Assembly: GCA_916700875.1 (NCBI GenBank)
Contig: CAKAKS010000072.1
Location: 40,913,464-40,977,463 of the forward strand
Length of the DNA stretch: 64,000 nt
Reading direction: 5' to 3'
Source: Sebastes aleutianus
Taxonomy: Eukaryota; Chordata; Actinopteri; Perciformes; Sebastidae
A program made the position numbers and the translations under genes. Of this stretch, positions 35,204 to 46,400 are shown piece by piece (the first letter of the stretch is position 1; every line of letters starts with the position of its first letter). The notes beneath the pieces are model-generated. The model was given only the letters and a program-made list of their open reading frames with translations, did not search any database and was not told where the DNA came from.

Positions 35204-35690
35204 AGAAACACCTGAACTATCCCTTTAATAACTCTGATTATCTGACATCATCTGAAATGAATAAAGAACAATCATACATCATCATCATCATCATTAGGAC
35301 TTCACTACAATCTGACTCATAACATTAACTGTAAAACATCATCAGTTTTACATTTTCTACGTGAATGAACAAAAACATGATGTCTTTTACCACCTGACAT
35401 AAAGATAACTGCACAATCAGATCTTTACTACTACGACTAGAATACTACTACTCCTTCTCTACAAACACATTATGAGCTCATTACTGCAAGATTATTTAGA
35501 TAACCTCTTAGCAACATTATCACAACATCGTCCCAACGTTTAAACAGCATCACTCTCACAATACAACAGTACTACTATACTACTACAACAGTACTACATC
35601 AGTACCAGCTCCCTACCAGCAGCAGCATCATCATCTCCTCCACAGCTGGATGAAACCTGCAGCTGGATGAACAAACTGAGTGAATTCTGC
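35204..35690. other. no gene recognised
   Basis: AT-rich unique-looking sequence with a short CATCAT run near 35276-35295 and a few CTACTA patches. No coding family recognised. Confidence 0.4.
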
Positions 35691-35723
35691 TCCTCGTCGT
35701 CCGGTCTGAGCGCCGGTACTCAC

Positions 35724-35990
35724 CTCGCCAGCAGCAGCAGGAGAAGAGGAGTGCGTTGAGGAGGGAGAGCGGCGTCCGATAACTGCTCTAAATTTAACAG
35801 AAACACACATTGTTCTAAACATGGCCGCATAGCTGCCGGTGAGCTGCTTATCGTCGCCCTCCCAGCGGGCCATGGCCATACAAGGCTCTGCGGGGCCCGG
35901 GGCCATCCAGCAGCTCCTCATCCTCGCCGACACGTGGGAGAGATAACGGCTAACAGCTAACGGTAACGCCGACGGGCCACAACAGGCAGG
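35724..35990 (-). promoter_or_regulatory. GC/CpG-rich candidate promoter and first non-coding exon of the exchanger
   Basis: CpG-rich compared with its surroundings. On the minus strand it contains CTGGCGAG/GTGAGTACC, a near-perfect donor at 35722-35723, with no long open frame. NCX exon 2 (acceptor at 31075) needs an upstream non-coding exon, and this is the best candidate in the window. No transcript evidence is available. Confidence 0.35.
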
Positions 35991-36149
35991 AATGCTGGGA
36001 TAAGTGTCCCCCCCCCCCCTCACAACAGTGATTTTCCACTCAGAGAAGTTGACATCCAGAGACCTGCAGACCCCACGAGGTCCTGAGGACGTTCAACAGG
36101 AAGTCTGTAATGAACCTCAACGTCAGGTCGGAGCAGACGCAACCACGAC

Positions 36150-36390
36150 TCAACTCAAGGTCGAGGCAGATGGCCGTCCACCCGGAGCCTGGTTCTGGTT
36201 CTGCCCGAGGTTTCTACCCGCTAATGGGGAGTTTTTCTTGCCACTGTTGTACCTGGTGCTCATTAGAGGATCTCTAGATTATACAGTAGAGGGTTTAGAG
36301 CTGCTCTGTATTAAAAGTGCCTCCAGATAACTTCTCTTATGATTTGACGCTATATAAAGATGAATTGAAATGAATTGAATTGAACTCCTG
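36150..36390 (+). mobile_element. short dispersed retroelement-like repeat with GAATTGAATTGAA tail
   Basis: Contains cgaggtttctacccgctaat, tttttcttgccactgt, aaagtgcctccagataactt and gacgctatataaag, then a GAATT tail. I recognise this as a very common teleost dispersed repeat, probably a SINE or LINE 3' tail. Orientation follows the tail. Confidence 0.6.
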
Positions 36391-36589
36391 AGCGCTCTGT
36401 GCTGGCTGTCCTCTGGGCAGAGACAAACCAGTCTCACAGGAAGGCGTATAAATACCACCACATTACACGACATTCAGCGTGTCAACAGGACGCATTTTAG
36501 CTTTTTCGTGTGTCATTTGTACGCCACACAAACGTCCGCAGTTCAGACAAGAAAACCACTTAGTTAGGGTTAGGGAAAACATCATGGTT

Positions 36590-37135
36590 GGGCTTAAAAT
36601 AAGTACGTAAACTAAGTTAAAATAGTATGTGAACTAAGTAAAATAAGTACGTAAACTAAGTAAAATAAGTACGTAAACTAAGTTAAAATAGTATGTGAAC
36701 TAAGTAAAATAAGTACGTAAACTAAGTAAAATAAGTACGTAAAATAAGTACGTAAACTAAGATATAATAGTATGTAAACTAAGTTTAATAAGTACATAAA
36801 CTAAGTTAAATAAATACGTAAACTAAGTTTAATAAGTACGTAAACTAAGTAAAATAAGCACGTAAACTAGGTAAAATAAGTACGTAAACTAAGTAAAATA
36901 AGCACGTAAACTAGGTAAAATAAGTACGTAAACTAAGTAAAATAAGTACGTAAACTAAGTAAAATAAGCATGTAAACTAGGTAAAATAAGTATGTAAACT
37001 AAGTTATGTAAACTAATACTAGTATGTAACTAATAATAGTATGTAAACTAAGTAAAATAAGTACGTAAACTAAGTTAAAATAGTATGTAAACTAAGTAAG
37101 ATAAGTATGTAAAATAAGTACGTAAACTAACTAAG
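36590..37135. repeat. AAGTACGTAAACTAAGTAAAAT minisatellite
   Basis: About 25 units of 21-22 bases such as ataagtacgtaaactaagta with small indels. Preceded by ggaaaacatcatggttggg, which also precedes the ACGTAAC array at 23950. Confidence 0.9.
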
Positions 37136-37417
37136 TTTACTTTTCACATTACTTTTCGTAGGTATGAATGGTTTTGTGCACGTTGAAGTAACTTAGTTTT
37201 CACAATGTTGACATTTTACACATCTTGCAAGAACTAAATTATTTTTTTTTTTAAAGCTGATATCGTGTCCAGGTCTAGATCAACATTAAGGGCTTTAAGA
37301 AGAAAACTCTCATTCTGCAGAAGTCCATTAATTCATATACAATCTATAGGAACGTCCACTAATAAAACGCTTCATATTGTAAAGGATATGGTTGAGAAGA
37401 GAAGAGAGTAAACAGTC

Positions 37418-37472
37418 TCTAGGATCAGGATCAGGATCAGGATCAGGATCAGGATCAGGATCAGGATCAGAA
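37418..37472. repeat. (GATCAG)n hexanucleotide repeat
   Basis: Eight to nine perfect GATCAG units. Confidence 0.95.
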
Positions 37473-37862
37473 CCAAAGAGTCCAACAGACGGAACACAGC
37501 TGCTTCTAATAAACACTATAACACACAGAGAGGTACAGTACGGTCAGTTCCTGGTCTGATCTGATCTTTATTAGTGTTCATTGTTCTGAAGCCACCGTCC
37601 AGATGATTAACACACTGACAACCCCAACAGCCGCAAAGCTTCATTAACAATATCATTCATTTATATTAAATATTCTAAATGACTAAATATAAACTTCTGG
37701 GGAGCCGTCATGCTGCAGCGTATTCACCCTGCAGCAGCAGCCTGTGAAACACCTATACTGTATATTATACTGTATATTACTGGTTTTACCCGTCTGAATC
37801 AAACCAGTCTAATACTCTGGTTATCTGGTCCCATCATGAGGTCAGACCAGTCTTACATGTTT

Positions 37863-38757
37863 TATCCAGCAACCCAGAAATCTTAGATTAAAGACATTTC
37901 CCTCACAGATTAGTGCTATTTTCTTTTTAATTTATAATGTTTTATACTTCTGGTGAATATAATCCATCTATCTGATTTCCATAGATGTATTTAGTATCTA
38001 CAGTTCCCTTTGTGAACATCTTATTTTGAAAAGCAGACGTGTCTACTTCCTCTAACTTCTCCAAGGTGGTCTCTAGCTCTCCCGTCAGCTCCGTTCTCTT
38101 TATCCATCCATGGTCAGCTCCATCGGGGCCGTTTCAATGCAGAGAACAGTAATGTCAGTATCTGGGTGCTCTACAGTCGTAGCGTCGGCCCATTTGACCA
38201 CGGAGACGAGAGCAACGGCCGGCTCGACCGCAACGTTACCGCCTTACGATAACGTTACCGCCTGACGATAATGTTACCGCCTGACGATAACGTTTCCTGC
38301 TAACTTTTTCTGCCTTTTTTTCGGATATATTTCCAACATTTTTCAGACTTTTATTCTGACATATATCTGTCTTTTTCTGGGCCATATTTCAGACATAATT
38401 TGGCATTTTTTCTGCAGCATGCAGCTTTAGCTCTGCTCTGTCTAGCTCTGCTTTCCCTGTCAATGTGTGAAACCCAAAGTGTTTCCATCCTTTACTGGAT
38501 GTGTAGTGTTTACCACGCTGGATTTAACATGGGAGGGTGCAGGTCATATCCACGCTGACCCTCCAACGGTTTAGACTCTCTGAGGTTTGTTTTGGTTGAC
38601 GGATACAGAACGGATATGACGTCACGTTACTCAGACTACCACAATAAAAGCGGTAACTTTCTTCCACCACCACATAGACTCAGATGAAGCAGATATATCG
38701 ATTCTGGCCTTAAAACATAGATTTATCGTAAAAAAAATAAATCTTTTTCCACCCCCA
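37863..38757 (-). mobile_element. long-TIR non-autonomous element, copy 3 (inverted, truncated)
   Basis: Collinear with 31804-32596, including accacaataaaagcggtaac. Its outer end is missing. Contains tttttcggatatatttccaa repeats like those at 13888-14150. Confidence 0.6.
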
Positions 38758-38847
38758 GCAGTCATACTGGTGGACTGGTTCCAGCAGTGAGTTTATCTCT
38801 GCTGACTGATTATCACCACTCACATTCCTCCACCCTTTATTTATACT

Positions 38848-38849
<2 letters not shown>

Positions 38850-38900
<51 letters not shown>
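38850..38900. repeat. (GT)n microsatellite
   Basis: A GT run of about 25 units. Confidence 0.95.
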
Positions 38901-38901
<1 letters not shown>

Positions 38902-39079
38902 TCTCTCTCTGATTGTTTCCTTACATGTTTTTGTTTTTACATTGTCCCAACTTGTCACAAGTTGCAGAGAAGACAACAACAAGAGTAAGTTACAAAACAA
39001 CACAAGTTTCCAGGGGACACTAAAAAGTGATGAACACACCTGGGATAGAGATAATGGTGAAATGAATGAGAAATATTTC

Positions 39080-39713
39080 TTAAAGGGACTGTTTGTAAGA
39101 ATCATAATGTCTTGTTAACAGCTTCACCTGTGTCCGTTAAGTCAACAAAAGTCAGCGTCCTGTTGCTGGCGCTTGTGCTCGCTCTACATAGACATGAAGG
39201 AGCATCGCTCAACACAGTGAGGAGACACACGTCAGCTAAAAGCACAATATCACTCTATATTTCAGCTGCTTGGCAGTAATGTTAGCTGACCAGACGAAGG
39301 TGTCTCCATGAATCAATGCTGATCCTAGTGTTGGCTTTTCCTGCCTCAGCCTCCCGACCGCGGCCGGAGGGAACGGAGGAGACACCAGAGTTTTGATCGG
39401 AGACGATAACGTTTCTCTCTGCGGAGCCCCGTCACTTCACAAGACACGGGAAACCTCTGTTGGTCTGGAGGAGCTGCAGCAGTTATTTCTGCACAAATGT
39501 CCACTGAACATTCACTAGATATTCTCAGAGCTAAACTAACTCTTCTGCAGTGTGGAGTGAGCAGCATGCATGTGAGAGGTGGAGAGAGAGAGAGAGAAGG
39601 AGCGCAGTGTGTGAGTGAAGGCAGGCAGAGGAGCAGAGGAGCAGAGTACAGCAGAGACTCCAGTCCTGGAGACCAAAGCTACGGTCTCCCCCGCGTCCTC
39701 CGACTGCGGCCAA
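39080..39713 (-). mobile_element. MITE-like element, TIR AAAGGGACTG, copy 3 (inverted, 5' truncated)
   Basis: Starts taaagggactgtttgtaag and runs through the reverse of copy 1 to the cgcggccaac region. The other TIR is missing. It lies about 180 bases beyond the NLR stop codon. Confidence 0.7.
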
Positions 39714-39888
39714 CAAAAAACATGTCAGTAAAGGGTCTCCAGGATGTCGTCGTGGCATTTTACGAGTTCTGAGCATAGTTTGATGATTATTGTGATTAAT
39801 ATGGTGAGTTATTTTTCTTCAGGATAATCATGACGTGATATTTTCACATCGTCCCGTGTCTAGTCGTCACCACCGGCTGCAGTTCTCG

Positions 39889-40466
39889 TTAGTTTGACTT
39901 TCTCGCTCCGTCCCACAGAGGACACAGAGTCACCGAGGAACTGGGCCAGCCGAATCCAAACCCGATCCCGGGGTAGAGCGGCTCAGTGAAGGTGGTGTTG
40001 AAGGTGTGGAGGTGGATCAGTGAGTCCGAGGAGACTTTGTAGAAGGACAGAACGCCAGCAGGACAGTCCACATACACTGCTACTCTACCGGAGATAGAGG
40101 AGGAGGACAGGGAGGCCGGAGGGAGCTCCGTGCTTCTGGTGTCGTGACTGACGGAGAAGTGATCCAGAAAACAACACCTCAGACTCCAGGAGTGATCGTT
40201 CCCTCCAAACCAGCAGTCACTCTTCTCTCCTTTCCTCCTGATCCCTCTGTACGTCACCGATAGATAAGCTATTCCTTCCCACTCGGCCTCCCAGTAATAG
40301 CGACCGGTCACACCGGTCCTACACAGCAGCTGTTCCCAGCACTCAAACCTCTCTGGATGATCGGGGTACGGCTGCTCCTCCGTCACTTCGGTCACCTTCC
40401 TGTTGTTGTCCGACAGTCTGAGGTATCTGTTCACCGTGTTCGTGTCCAGTGTCAGTTCACAGGAAT
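39889..40466 (-). CDS. NLR PRY-SPRY (B30.2) exon
   Basis: Begins SCELTLDTNTVNRYLRLS (PRY), followed by YPDHPERFECWEQLLC, GRYYWEAEWEG, SVTYRGIRRKG and YPGIGFGFG, ending CPLWDGARKSN. The domain is a candidate ligand-recognition module. A stand-alone TRIM was considered, but the preceding linker exon and phase tie it to the NLR. Confidence 0.92.
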
Positions 40467-43400
40467 CTGATGGAGACAACGGACACAATACAGCTGATCA
40501 TCTACAGCTGGGCATAATAATACCATATAATAATATCACATAATATAATATAATAATATCACATAATAATACCAAATAATAATACCATATAATAATACCA
40601 CAAAATAATACCATATAATAATATCACATAATAATACAACATAATACAGTATAAAATAATAATATCACATAATAATACCACATAATAATATAATATAATA
40701 TCAAATAATATAATATAATAATATCACATAATATAATATAATATAATATAATATCACATAATAATATAATATAATAATATAGCATTATAATATAATAATA
40801 TCACATAATAATAGCATATAGCATAATAATATAACATAATACAGTATGACATAATAATATCACATGATAATATAATATATTATAATATCATATAATAATA
40901 TAACATAATAATATAGCATAATAATATAACATAATCATTTCACATAATAATATTACATAATAATAATAATACAATAATACACTGTAGGATTTTATAAATG
41001 TTGTTGTGTTCTTCCTACTCTTACTGTACGTGTAGATCATTTGCGATGTTAAAGCCAAAGCTCACGAGTTATGTGTTCACACTGACCGGTTAATTTAAAC
41101 TCCTTCAACGTGTGCTGCCTTGAATCAAAGTGAACACACACTTACACTTCCTGAGACCAGGTTTCAGCCACTGCTGTCCACCATGTTCCACCCTGGAGGA
41201 GGAAACACAGTCACAATGAACCTTCACAAGCTTCCTCATCACTACATACCAAACCCCGTTATAAAGGAGACATCCTCACGGTGCTCACAGAAAACAGAAA
41301 TCTGAAAAGTCTACAATTTCATGACAACTGGGCTAAATCCAACTACTGATGAAGATCATGTAATTTGATTAAAAGCTCCAGAACAGCCACTAAATGGACC
41401 TTGAGCTGAGATTATTTTGTTGACTGCTGTTTCCATTTACAGAAACAGTGATTTTTACCTCGCTGATTTCATCATTCAAACTCTCAGAAACAAAATAAAA
41501 CTGTCTTCAGTCTTTCCACTGTTTCAACAATTACCATCTCTGGTTGCCTTCTACAGAAGACTGGCATCAGTAGTTTTAAGTATGTATTATTATAATCTGC
41601 TTAGAGCTAGTGTTAGGAAGTTAAACAGCTCATAATTCTCTCTATCATCTATTTTATATTGCTGTGAAAACATCTCCTACAAACAACTGGATTTATTCAA
41701 GTTTCTCACCAAAAACTCCATTTTACTAGATTACACTGGAACGCATCATGATAGCATTATAATCTACCATCACCTAATGCTCATTTTTACTGAACAGAGA
41801 TTGAACGCAGCATAATGTAAATCAATGGAACATGCGTTAGCGTTAGCTGTTAGCTGCCTTATTTACATGGGAGCAGTTTGCTTTGAGGGAGTTCTGACAG
41901 AAAGCCTTTCTGACAGGTTTAGGAAACAAGGTCCAGTTTGTGCCAGAGTGGCTCTGTGGCACAGACTGGACCGTTGGTAAATTCAGAGCGCTGTTGGAAC
42001 GTAACGTCACCGTTCAGTTATTCAGAGGACCTCGCTCTGGGAGCGGCGGAGCGTACTCTGGGCACTCAAACGAAAGCATTAATGCTGACCTACCGATCGC
42101 ATATTTTTATTGCATATCACTAATAAAGATCACATTTATTTTTCACTTGCCCAAACACAGTTTACTTGCCCCGGGCAAGCCGGTAAACATTAATGTCGAG
42201 CCCTGAAGGTTTTTAAACACTTGAGTATATTTGCCAAAAAAAATGTGTGTCGTAGGCGTCAACAGATGACCTACACCAGATCCTGGTCTGACCTCCTAAC
42301 TCATATCAGACCAGGATCTACACCAGACCCTGGTCTGATATGAGTTAGGAGGTCAGTCTCAGTGGGGACAGGGACTCTCATCAGCAGTGTGAGTGTAAGC
42401 TCTTGTTGTCTGTTCATACCTGAGAGTGTCCAGTCTCCATTGTGGATCATCCAGTCCAGCAGACAGCAGCTTCACTCCTGAGTCTCCTGGATGGTTGTAG
42501 CTCAGGTCCAGCTCTCTCAGATGAGACGGGTTGGATCTCAGAGCTGAGGCCAGAGAAGTGCAGCCGTCCTCTGTGATCAGACAGCCTGACAAGCTGGAGA
42601 CACACACTCATTAGGGATGTTAATAATTAACTGTTTAACTGTTAATTCAACGTGCTGAATCGGCCGAAAAAACTCAGACACAGGCAGACTAGAGGCCGAC
42701 GGTGCGGGACACACCGCAAAAACTAGGCCGACAGACTGCCTTGATCATCTGTACCGTCCTGTTTGCTGAAACATCTAAAAAAAAGAGGTGTCGGCGTATA
42801 TGGACTAACAGGTGGCGAGGAAGACGTGGGCAGTAGAGAATTGGAGGTAAGCTAGCTACATTTTATTAGCTATATCTATTGTAGCCTACATTGTTATCTT
42901 GATAGCTACGCTCCGATTACTGTAAAAAGAGGAGAAAAAAGGCGCTGACGTCGGAGAATCGGCTCGTGGCTCTGCTTCAACTGTGTGTGTCACTGTGGAC
43001 GAACGACCAAAATTTCCGACGTCAGAAATTCGGTCCCCCCCGTACACTGCATGGCAGTCGTTTGGCTCAAAATTCAGATCAGAAACGTGCTGAAAGCTTT
43101 AAACAGAAGCTGATTACTGACCTGAGAGTCTCCAGCCTACAGTGTGGACTCTCCAGTCCAGCAGACAGCAGCTTCACTCCTGAATCCCGCAGCTCGTTGT
43201 TACTCAGGTCCAGGTCTCTCAGACTGGAGGACTGGGAGCTGAGAACTGAGGACAGAGCTGCACAGCTTCTCTCTGACAGACCACATCCACTCAGCCTGAC
43301 GGAGAGACGGTGATACGGTTTCATATACTATGTAAAATACATCACATTTCTATGGTTACCCTTCGGGACATCCCATCATTAATCACTTCCTGACATCACC

Positions 43401-46400
43401 CCTTCTTAGTTTGAACACATTTTTTCCTACATGTTAACCTCTATGAGAGAGTTTGATTAACCGGAATGATCAACCATTCAGGAGAAAGCGGCCCTCAAAA
43501 TTTACCCATGTTGGACTCCCAGCTCACCTAAAGACACAGATCGTCTTAAAGAATAAACATAACCGTTTTAGCAGAAAGAGGAAAAACACAGAATAGCCCT
43601 TTTCCACCCAGACAGGAAAAGAAGGAGGATGAACTGAGGAGATAAATGAGACACACCTATCTTTAAAGTGAGATAGAAATTCTGATTATTCTCCTGTCTG
43701 GCGCCCAAATATTATTTTGGTTTTCTTGGGGTTAAACCGATGCTACACAGTTTAGAAGCAAAGCTCCTTCTAGCAGTGACAGTAATCACTAAAACACAAC
43801 CAACAGCTCCTCACAGCTCCCAAAACATCGCCGCTAATTTACACATTTATTTGGTTAAACTGATCACATGTTGGAAATCTAAACGGTTACTTTCTCGCCT
43901 AAAAAAAACCATTAAAACTTAATAACAGCTTTTTCAAACATGTTTTGTCCAGTAAAGGATGATAACAGTGGATGTATTAACCCTGGAGACGCTAAGCTAA
44001 ATAATGACAGCTCTAACAAGGAGGGTGGAAAGAGGAGAGGTCACGCGTCATCAACGTGTCATATCTTCAGGGTTCAACACATCCGCAGTAAAATCTAGTC
44101 TGCACTTGCTGAAATTGAGCCAATCGCAACGCCCCATCACAGTTACACTCCGCGTGTGATATACTCATACTGTCCAACCTTGAGACCTTAAATAAAGGGA
44201 GGATTTCTAAACCAAAGTGGGAGTCTGAAGGTCCTCCATCAGAAACATCAGAGTTTCAGAGACTTTGTTTCTGCATTCTGGAGACTTTAAAAGAGTGAAA
44301 ATAACAAAATAATAAGTTCACTGCAGCGTTTTTATGTTAAACTTCTGATTTGACCTTTAACTCCCAGGAAAGAGAACAGAATAATTCTCCCCTCTGATAT
44401 AAACTGATATATCAGGTTTATATTTTTTTTTGCACCGACGTCTGAAACCCGTTTTTTCTAACAGTTTGCGCCGCGCCACGGCGGCTTTTGGCTGCATCGA
44501 GCAAAGCCCAATGTTGGGCGCTGCACGCTGTGGCGAGCGCAGTTCAAACATGAGCTCAAACTGTGTCGCGAGCATAGACTGTTCTCTGCCTCCAGGAAAT
44601 GACAGTTGGTGTAGCTGTATTGTCGTCCGGGTGGAAACAGTAGAGACTATACACACTGTTCAGTTCCAGAAACAGGTTGAGGTAACGAAAAGGAAAAAAA
44701 AGTGTGAAAATTTGCCATAAATCGGGAGAAACACGGGAGAATTGTGACCCCGGGAGGAAACCGGGAGAGGGCGATGAAAAACAGGAGTCTCCCGGGAAAA
44801 GCGGGAGGGTTGACAAGTATGGTTATACCCCCATGAACCCCATGACCCCATGACCCCATGACCCAAAGACCTGTGTCCCACCCTCCTTCAGTAGGCCTTC
44901 CTCTCTAAACAGCAGTGAGAACAAAACGTGACGCGATGCAGGAGCCGCCTAGTTCAGGTAGAGAATCAGGTGAGTAGTGGTGAGTAGGTTAACATGTAGG
45001 AAAGAAACGTCAGGAAGTGACGGATATCTGACGGATAGATGAGAAGTGTTTTTTATTGTGATTATATTTACGGGATCTAACATCTAAAAAATGTAATAAT
45101 ATGAATCATTCAGCCTTAAATGAACTACAGTGTGTCTGTCGAGGCTACATTAATGTGTGGAGGTACAACGAAAAGAGGATTTCAAATCAATTCATAGACT
45201 GTTGTGACAATCAGACTAATAACATTCATTATCTGAGGTCCAGTCAGTATGTACAGCGGTGTTACGGTCGTGTGTCCACCTACACAGCTTTGTTGGAGGC
45301 TTTGACCACCGGCAGCAGCCTCAGAAGAGCCTCCTCTGAAACGGAGTATTTCTTCAGGTCGAACAGGTCCAGATGTTCTCCTGACGACAGTAAGATGAAG
45401 GCCACAGCCGACCACTGAGTAGGAGACAGTTTATTTCTGGGGAGACTTCCTATACACAGGTACCAGTGGACGTCCCCCACCAGAGACGCGTCCTTCAGCT
45501 CGTTCAGACAGTGGAACAGATTGATGCTCCTCTCTGGAGACACGTCCCCGTCGATCTTCTTCTGGATGTATCTGACTGTTTTCCGATTGGTCCGCGAGCT
45601 ACTTCCTGTGTGTCTCAGCAGACTTCGTAGCGGTTTCTGATTGGTCTGCAGCGAGAGACCCAGGAGGAAGCGGAGGAACAGGTCCAGGTGTCCGTTTGGA
45701 CTCCGTAAGGCCTCGTCCACAGCGCTCTGGTAGAGACGAGTTGATCTGCCTCCGAACACTCGAGACCACCAGGAGGTTTTCTGTTCCTGTGACAGCAGGT
45801 CCACTCCAGAGTTGGTGAAGGTCAGATGGACGTGGAGAGCAGCCAGAAACTCCTGAACACTCAGATGGACGAAGCAGAACACCTTGTCCTGGTCCAGTCC
45901 TCTCTCTTCTCTAAAGATCTGTGTGAACACTCCTGAGTACACTGAGGCTGCTCCGATCTCGATGCCACACTCCGTCAGGTCGGATTTATAGAAGATCAGG
46001 TTGCCTTTCTGCAGCTGATCAAAAGCCAGTTTTCCCAGAGACTCGATCATCTTCTTGCTCTCTGGACTCCAGTGTGGATCTGTCTCAGCTCCTCCATCAT
46101 ACTTGATGTTCTTCACTTTGGACTGAACCACCAGGAAGTGGATGTAGATCTCAGTCAGGGTCTTGGGCAGCTCTCCTCCCTCTCCGGTCTTCATCACCTC
46201 CTCCAGAACTATAGCAGTGATCCAGCAGAAGACCGGGATGTGGCACATGATGTGGAGGCTCCTGGATGTCTTGATGTGGGAGATGATTCTGCTGGCCTGC
46301 TCCTCATCTCTGAACCTCTTCCTGAAGTACTCCTCCTTCTGTGGGTCGGTGAACCCTCTGACCTCTGTCACCATGTCAACACACTCAGGAGGGATCTGAT

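Noticed and set aside
34641..35204. Four overlapping long frames on both strands that look like repeat proteins
   Set aside because: By-products of the 21-bp array, whose unit length is a multiple of three; no leader, domain or splice context.
36560..36580. Telomere-like TTAGGG repeats
   Set aside because: Only about two units; too short for an interstitial telomere and part of the array seed phrase.
39889..40466. A stand-alone TRIM or B30.2 gene
   Set aside because: The 47-nt linker exon at 41146-41192 and matching phases tie it to the NLR.
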